From assembly GCA_000934455.1 (NCBI GenBank), contig KN888908.1, positions 5,995 through 33,376 on the forward strand: a stretch of DNA of 27,382 bases. The letters run 5' to 3'. Below the pieces are notes generated by a model. That model did no database searches. It was not told where the DNA came from and worked only from the letters and a program-made list of their open reading frames with translations. Source of the DNA: Apostichopus parvimensis. Its lineage: Eukaryota > Echinodermata > Holothuroidea > Aspidochirotida > Stichopodidae. A program made the translations under genes and the position numbers. Shown here piece after piece: positions 21,275 to 27,382 of the stretch. Numbering within the stretch: the first letter of the stretch is position 1; each line of letters begins with the position of its first letter.

Positions 21275-21619
21275 GCCATTGTAGCTCTTAATCGCACACT
21301 GAGTACGTAACGGTATGTGGCTTGCACGTACATATGACCGTGGTTATATAGTACATTTAGTAACGATAAATGTCGACAAACTGGTACAAGTAGCGTTGTA
21401 TTATGTAAACTCTGCTTCCGTTTGGTTAACGCTTTGGTAAAAGTTACTTGCTATCATGTAAAATGACTTAGTAGATGTTTACAATAAGTTTGTGTAATCC
21501 TCAATCGCATGCATAAGAATACTTTTACAGAATGTTGTGTAATATTTACATAATTCCATGTCCTTTTTTACAACCCGTGATTTACATAATATTATTTTAC
21601 ATATTTTTTTCTGTGTGTA

Positions 21620-23639
21620 CGTCAGTAGGTGAACCAGGCTAATCTTGGTTCTGATTGGATACTGAATTGGTATAGACTTCTGATGTTGACCATGGTCATA
21701 TTTACGACCTGGATATGACCCTGGCAGTCGGATAAGTGTTTATTCTGATTGTAAACTTGTAGGTTCATTCACTGAGTACCGGGGTAAGAAATCTGTACTT
21801 CATTCTGTTAGTGTGTTGTTACAATAATGTAAACCATTTGGAAGAAAGTCATGAAGGTGATGATGACAGCCTTCTAAGCCTTTCTAAATTCGCTAAAAAC
21901 AGTTTAGTTGCAAATTAATCGATTTCTAGTTGTCGTTGTCTATTATTCGTTTTAAACTTCGATGGAATAATTTAATCCGGTTTCACTTGTTCTGTGCAGA
22001 TAAAAAACAACTGGTGCAGTATACAATTTGATATTTAAAGAGATATAAGATGTCATAAAACGAATCTTAAAAGATCTCATGTGCTTTGTTTTCTTGTTCG
22101 TCTTGCGGTTTGCTGTTTATGATATAAAGCTGAGAAATGTTGTGAAATATATTAACTTAGTAGATTTCTTGGTTAATATGACTATATTTCAGATTTGTCA
22201 AGGCGACATGAACCTTCGAATTACTTATTCCCTGCTTAACACGGGCAATATTTCATCTCCGTCTCGCATATTCAGTACGATTTAACCAAACTATTATTGG
22301 TTGTAATGGCAAACACTAAAATCAACCAATATTTGATTATGAAGATGCCACTATAAACAACTGTTTTTTTTTTCATCATAAATGTCGAAGACGTTTAACA
22401 GTCACTTGATATTATATGACAATAACAAAACAGTAGACAGGGCTGGCTAACTTTAAAGAAATCGAAACGTTCGATTTTCATATTAATAAATGGTTTATCA
22501 ATTAAAGAGTAACCCTCCCCCCCCCCCATTTTCACAACCTAATGAAAGACAAATTATGTGGAGCATAATTCATTTATGTTTTTATGTAATTAATGTGAGC
22601 TTTATACGTCATAATGGGATGATTAACATATCGTATACACCTCAAAAATTTTTCAAGATGACTTTTATCAACTTTACAGAACAAAAATATTCTCCATAAA
22701 ACTAGGCAATTAAGAACCCGCAATGTTTGTAGTCACATATTAGATATGTGAGTGACATTAAGGGCTATTCAATTATGTGTTAATTAGGCAGACTTCCTTG
22801 TTTTAGTAACACGTCAGCTGTAAGTTGAAAATGTCACTGATTACTTTGTGAATGGTAAGGACGGAAAGGAGAAACTTTTACGAGGTTTGATCTGTGAGAC
22901 CAAAGAAGGCGAGATGAGAAACGAGAGGCGGGGTTAGGTGGTGGGGTTGGTCTAGGAGGATTACATAACACTGAACTGTAAAGGAACAAGCAGGGACGTC
23001 ATGATCGAATCAAGTATGAAGTAACATTAATACGAGGAATATTAAAATATTAAACAGTTTTTGTTTAAAGTTATGAATTATACAAAGCTGAAGCTCTCGG
23101 TTAAATTGTTCATTATTGTTTAAAATTATGTTTAAATATAAGCATAAATATTAATTTAGCTCATTTTGTATAACATCGTATTTCAAACTATAAAGATGAA
23201 ATTGATGTAGTTTTAAGTAGATGAAATTTGAACCTCTGATATTTATCAGATACAGATTTGCCTTTAATGATATTTATGGCAATAAAAAAATTTAACTTTA
23301 TAGTTAACTCAATTGCAATTGTTTGTTTCCTTTTTGTTAACATTTATTTTGTTTTCATTTGTTAACTTATTTTGAATAAATATTTGTTTTAACTAATTTT
23401 TTTAAAACTGTTTTATTGGTTGCTTGTTTGGTATACATTTCAGTTTTGCTAGAGTATCATAATCGGATCACACTTTTGGGAGTTTATAAACAACAAAGTT
23501 ATAAGTTATTGCTATTTTTATCGCCATCAGTTTAATACTTGAATATTAATTCGATTTTTAATCTCTTTCGTTAAGAAATTCGTAATTGAATTGTTCATAA
23601 TTGAAAATCAAATATTTCAGAGGTTTCCATCAAAAGTAG
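21620..23639. other. AT-rich non-coding stretch
   Basis: No gene was recognised with confidence. An open + strand stretch (21763-21918, 51 codons, no ATG) follows TTGTAG, which could act as a splice acceptor, and ends with an acidic-then-helical segment HEGDDDSLLSLSKFAKNSL before TAA. It matches nothing I know. A C11 run lies at 22517-22527. Confidence 0.4.
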
Positions 23640-24101
23640 CAGTTATTCCTTATAAAACTCTACTTTAGAATATTAATTTTACTCGCTAGAATTATTAAAA
23701 TCCAACTACCTTGTTTATATATCTCTTATTTAATCCTAATAAACATTCCTGTCATTCTAAAACCTAATTCTTAGTTACATTTTACCATTAAACTAAACAA
23801 AGAATACTTTAAACAATACCCACCCACCCCTCCACCCTCTCTTACCAACACTCTCTTAAAATATTCCCTATTAATCCATTATATTTTGTTTTATTTATCA
23901 TAACATCCTACAGAATTCCTTCGTCGGTGACCTAATTATCAAAATAAATCCAACTAAACTAATTAAATCCGATCCTTGACATTAAAATACAGCAGACTTT
24001 ACATTCTCTATTGTTAGTTTAACATCGTTAACATTTATTAATTAAATTAATTCACTGTTTAACTGTTATGACGATTCTAACATCTACACCGGAATACTTA
24101 C
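23640..24101. other. C-rich, G-poor flank of the LRR exon
   Basis: By hand count, 23701-24060 holds about 84 C and 18 G on the + strand. It is probably the intron downstream of the minus-strand LRR exon. A pyrimidine-rich patch lies at 23818-23870. Confidence 0.6.
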
Positions 24102-24310
24102 TTCAGCTCCTTCAAGCTTGTACACTGTGAGGAGTAAGACAAGATGGCCGCCAACTCTTCATTAGTTAGTCTCCTGCTGGTGTCAGTGATCTCCAGCTTC
24201 TGGAGAGAACTCAGGATAGAGAGAGAGAGACCAGACTTAAGGATAAGGTTCAGACCAGACTCATCAACTCTAGGAGAGCAGGACCATAGATGCACACAGG
24301 AGATAGGAAT
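24102..24310 (-). CDS. Single internal exon encoding leucine-rich repeats (NLR-style)
   Basis: The exon is 209 nt and is bounded by a good acceptor (TTTCATTCTAG, AG at 24312-24311) and a consensus donor GTAAGT (24101-24096). The open frame from the first exon base encodes about 69 residues, containing ILSSLQKLEITDTS and then LTNEELAAILSYSSQCTSLK. The spacing from SLQKLEI to SLKELK is about 34 residues. The pattern L(T/S)xEELxxxLxxxxxCxSLKEL is that of LRRs in animal NLR-type innate immune receptors and ribonuclease-inhibitor-like proteins. The exon ends in phase 2. It has higher GC than its very AT-rich surroundings. No neighbouring exons (NACHT, DEATH or more LRRs) were found in the window, so the parent gene and its activity are unknown; it may be a lone pseudo-exon. 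Confidence 0.55.
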
Positions 24311-25010
24311 CTAGAATGAAAGAATAGAGTTACTGATAATAGAGTAGATAGAGATAAATAGATTGGATTTGGTTAGGATTAGAATAATAATTATGATATT
24401 ATAAATAATAGAAATAACGATATAAAAATAAAGGAAAAATAAAGGATAAACTAAGACAGTTGGGTTGTGTTTATTTGTAAAAAGGAATACGTTAATGTAA
24501 AGGAAATAAGGGATTGATTTTAAGGGGAGACGAATATTAACAGGAATAGTTAGATTAGATTAGAGAAAAATAAAGTAGTATATGTAGTATTAACTTAGTT
24601 TCATTGTTTTAAATTGAATGATTAATTTAAGGTTTTATATCTAGTAAGGTTTAATAAAGTAAGAATGTGAGGCTACATATTTTAATTCATTAGTTAATAG
24701 GAAACAAATCTCAATGACGGTTTGATTATTCTATCTTTTGAAGAAAAATATTGATCAAATTAATTTGTGTTTTAATTTAGAACTTTCAGAAGGAAAATGT
24801 AATTTAAATGTAATTATTCGTGACTAATGTAATAGGAATCATGAAAAGGAAACTTCTACTTTAACTACAGTTTTTATAAAGTTTAAGGAGATTTGGAAGA
24901 ATTATGTTTAAATAAATAGGTTGTTTTTTATAATTAAAATGCAATTTAGAGAAGCAGATGTTAGATCAAAGTCAAGTTTCAAGAGAAAAAGGTCGATGAG
25001 GCTTAAACTC
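24311..25010. other. G-rich, C-poor flank of the LRR exon
   Basis: By hand count, 24301-24660 holds about 74 G and 11 C on the + strand, the reverse of the other flank. It is probably the intron upstream of the LRR exon on the minus strand. No gene is seen. Confidence 0.6.
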
Positions 25011-26320
25011 AAATTTGAATTTAAAAATTATTTAATTTATTGATCCAAATCATACTATTTTGCATGAATTTCAATTATTTCCAATTAATACGATTTGTTT
25101 AAATGATGATGTCTATCTGTGTTTAGTTATCAATTCATTCCTAAGTTATACGGTTTGAGTAACTAACTTTCTAAACTTTATCGTTTCTTCCAATTAAATA
25201 TTACCACCCGCTTTTTACATTTTTTTACAAATAATATTGTTAAATGGAAACACTTCATATCCTTGAGGGTTTAATTATACTAATTAATTATTACTTTTAA
25301 GTTTAACAGGGTTGATTGGGTATATATAAAATATCTTCTGTAACTATGAAGTTCAGAGGGTGTGAACAGTTAGCGGACACATATAGATTACAAACATGAG
25401 AGATAAATCAGTTTATTACAAGTTTAATGAGAGGATGGCGCACATTTCTGCTATTGAGTGTTGCAGCAGCGTAAAAGAAGTGGCGTACTATCAATATAAA
25501 AAAAAAATCATGTGGCCATAAGTCTGTTGGCTTGGAAATGACGTACGGTGTTTATTATCAAGTGGGCAAAATTAAGACAAAATCAGCTGTGAGTAGAACA
25601 CCACGATCTAGTTGCTGCTGGAAAGACATGGACGAAAGATTTCTTTTTAATAACTATGTATTGCATTTTATTATTATTAGACTTAAATTGGAAAACTGTT
25701 TTATAAAGGCTCAAAGCTCTAGGCCCTATACAGTATTTACTAGTTTTTAACAAAACTATATTTCACATTAAGTGTCAGGGATATTGGCAGGAGTTATAAT
25801 AAGTCATTCAACTAATTATCAGTTATTAAATAACATTATTTCAGTTAGCCAGTTCGGTAAAAGCTGCAAGTTTCTCACACAAGTGGCTAAAATGTCCGAC
25901 CTGATAGATTTAGTAAGTTAGGTGATTACAATAATAATTGTAGAATTTTATCGATTGACTTGTATTAATGCCTATAAGGCTTCGTTAGGTACGAGTAAAA
26001 TCGAGTTGGACAATTTTCTGTGATTGAAGGGATAACAAAGTTTCTACAGTTTGCCTATGGATACTTTTAGTTAGTTATTGTTTTCGAAGTAAAGGATAGG
26101 CATCAGCTCACCTAGAATGTCAAGCGCTGGTTTTATTCTTCGCTTAATGTAATATCCCTAAAGAAAACTCAGTGTCTCAATTGTATTCTATTCAATTCCT
26201 TTAAAAATTAAGACATGCTTTAACTTGGACTTTTTTGATAATCAGTCAACAACTAGGCTAAAATTTGTATTATTCATGAGTTAGATTTGCTAAGCATGTC
26301 CTCTAGCTAAAAGTAGTAAT
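25011..26320. other. AT-rich stretch; no gene apart from the possible first exon
   Basis: Apart from the candidate start at 25892, no exon, repeat or RNA gene was recognised here. The 72-codon open frame at 25532-25750 is not protein-like. Confidence 0.45.
25892..25912 (+). CDS. Possible first coding exon (7 codons) before a donor site
   Basis: AAAATG gives A at -3, a good context for translation start. The frame reads MSDLIDL and meets a consensus donor GTAAGT at 25913-25918. Without splicing it stops within three codons. This is how a short first exon of an animal gene can look, and the gene would then extend to the right. No downstream exon was identified in the remaining 1.4 kb, so it may be chance. 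Confidence 0.25.
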
Positions 26321-26431
26321 TCTAGCTTTTCGCGGGTGATGTTTGAGATTTCTTACATAGCCTAACTTTATTACTAGTTTAGCATATTGCCTAAGTTTGG
26401 CCTGACCTTTGCACAAATCCTAGCCTATGTG

Positions 26432-26516
26432 GTTACTCACAGGATTATTTAGTAAAGATTCCTAAATCCTATTGGTCCCTTCAGGTCAGCTGACCGTGGT
26501 TAATCCTGTGAGTAAC
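26432..26516. repeat. 16-bp perfect inverted repeat
   Basis: GTTACTCACAGGATTA (26432-26447) and TAATCCTGTGAGTAAC (26501-26516) are perfect complements. Between them lies a second palindrome, GGTCAGCTGACC (26484-26495). The arm sequence is shared with the larger palindrome at 26626-26791. Confidence 0.85.
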
Positions 26517-26625
26517 GCACGGTAAAATTACGGGGCATCACTTTAATAAATCTTTGGTTATATGTAACCAAAAATGTTTTGTTTTATGATTTTTCCCCCA
26601 CACAGATGGTAGTGTATGAATGAAC

Positions 26626-26791
26626 GGGGTTAATCAACGGTCTAGCGTGCGTTACTCACATGATTAATGCACTCCGGGTGTTAATGCTATCGCTGGATGC
26701 ACTCGGGCTCCGCCCTCGTGCATCGCTTGCATTATCCCCCGATCGTGCATTAATCCTGTGAGTAACGCACGCTAGACCGTTGATTAACCCC
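26626..26791. repeat. 166-bp palindrome with 47-bp arms
   Basis: The left arm (26626-26672) and right arm (26745-26791) are complementary at 46 of 47 positions, starting GGGGTTAATCAACGGTCTAG. The single mismatch is T26660 in the left arm opposite C in the right arm. The 72-bp centre is itself partly self-complementary, with GATGCAC near 26696 facing GTGCATC near 26719. It can fold into one long cruciform. Confidence 0.95.
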
Positions 26792-26872
26792 TTATTCAAT
26801 AGCATGAGTCACCGATATTCATATACAGGTGTTTCCCAGCTGTTCGCGGGCATGATGTTTGAAATTTGTATA

Positions 26873-27284
26873 ACAGACATTTTGGCGCCAATAGAAGTAA
26901 ATGTACGAGAGACGTAACGTTATACATACCCAGTGAAAACAGACAGTTTGAAACATGACGTCGATTGGGTATGTAGTAAGGAAGGGGTCGAGGAAGTAAA
27001 TAATACAACACAACCTATATCAAGTAGATCAAGCTACCATTGACATTTCTCCCTAAGCGGTAGGGTGCACTCCTCCAACCCCCCCCCCTACCACCGGTTA
27101 AAATTTGGTTGGGCAAAAAACATTTGATGTACACATTCGCCCACCCTATTATCTGCTAGTGGATGCATAAACAAACGATAAACTCAAAAGTTTGAATACC
27201 GTCTGTTTCAAATGATTTAAGGAGTACATGTTTAATGAATATTAAAACCTACATGGAATTACATAAAATGAACGTCCTTGTTCA
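26873..27284. other. Non-coding spacer
   Basis: A C10 run lies at 27079-27088. The overlapping minus-strand frames near 26796-27013 extend into the palindrome and are not convincing genes. Confidence 0.4.
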
Positions 27285-27382
27285 GTCCATGGGCGTCAAT
27301 CCAGGTGGGGACGGGGGGACACGTCCCCCCCCCACATTTCGATGGGTGGGGGACACAATATCAAATGTCCCCCCCCCCCACA
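27285..27382. repeat. G/C-rich repeat, cut by the window end
   Basis: It starts CATGGGCGTCAATCCAGG, resembling the 15542 and 18128 termini. It continues with alternating GGGGGAC and GTCCCCCC blocks (27307-27333 and 27349-27379) that can pair with each other. The rest lies outside the window. Confidence 0.5.

Larger units (their letters stand above)
18815..21617. mobile_element. Candidate 2.8-kb DNA transposon with TA target duplication, carrying a gene remnant and a satellite
   Basis: The left end reads CACTCAGAAAA after TA (18813-18814). The right end in reverse complement reads CACACAGAAAA, with TA at 21618-21619. Both subterminal zones (18815-19055 and 21395-21617) are AT-rich and full of GTAAA/TTTAC motifs, including the perfect palindrome GTAAAATTTTAC at 18843-18854. 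They look like multiple binding sites for a transposase. A TTTTACACAGGTT motif recurs at about 18829 and 19012. The interior holds a minus-strand SAM-like gene remnant and a 164-bp array but no transposase, so the element would be non-autonomous. Ends this short could be coincidental, but matching ends, TA flanks and similar subterminal composition agree. Confidence 0.55.
26324..26872. repeat. Palindrome cluster bounded by a 35-bp direct repeat
   Basis: Positions 26324-26357 (AGCTTTTCGCGGGTGATGTT...) and 26838-26872 (AGCTGTTCGCGGGCATGATG...) are diverged direct repeats. Between them lie the hairpins at 26432-26516 and 26626-26791. The whole looks like one repeat unit of about 0.5 kb or an element with a duplicated end. 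Confidence 0.5.

Overview
The window is eukaryotic, very probably from a marine invertebrate animal and tentatively an echinoderm or other invertebrate deuterostome. It is AT-rich and gene-poor. It contains exon-like pieces with good GT/AG splice sites, no operon-like coding, and many terminal-inverted-repeat elements, satellites and poly(G)/poly(C) tracts. The animal assignment rests on a Penelope-like retroelement, an LRR exon of the style seen in animal NLR genes, and a recalled repeat style with CAGGGGCGGATCCAGG-like termini. The species cannot be fixed from the sequence alone.

Layout. 1-3.3 kb: AT-rich non-coding DNA with a 20-bp repeat carrying TGACGTCA sites and a 0.68-kb element with 55-bp inverted ends. 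3.3-6.5 kb: a small foldback element, then a decayed Penelope-like element (PLE) on the + strand with recognisable reverse transcriptase motifs, at least five frameshifts, a hammerhead-like motif and a hairpin-rich 3' region. 6.9-10 kb: two diverged copies of one non-coding segment. 10.6-12.9 kb: a 38-bp tandem repeat with 76-bp higher order, a TTAA-flanked MITE-like element, a 39-bp minisatellite and several strong hairpins. 15.5-18.1 kb: a nest of related terminal repeats, a 114-nt all-purine tract, and four copies of a 43-bp core arranged ++/-- around an 850-N assembly gap. 18.8-21.6 kb: a 2.8-kb TA-flanked candidate DNA transposon. It carries a minus-strand, two-exon SAM-like gene remnant and a five-copy 164-bp tandem array that appears to derive from the end of that gene. 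23.6-25.0 kb: one minus-strand LRR exon sitting at a sharp reversal of G/C strand skew. 25.9 kb: a possible short + strand first coding exon. 26.3-26.9 kb: a cluster of near-perfect palindromes. The window ends inside another G/C-rich repeat.

How the parts work together. No complete host gene is visible. The coding signals are the PLE, the gene remnant inside the 2.8-kb element, and isolated exons. The best candidate for an undescribed unit is the 18,815-21,617 element: subterminal GTAAA-rich zones, a captured small gene, and a satellite growing out of that gene's 3' end. The next best are the skew reversal at the LRR exon and the 26.6-kb palindrome cluster.
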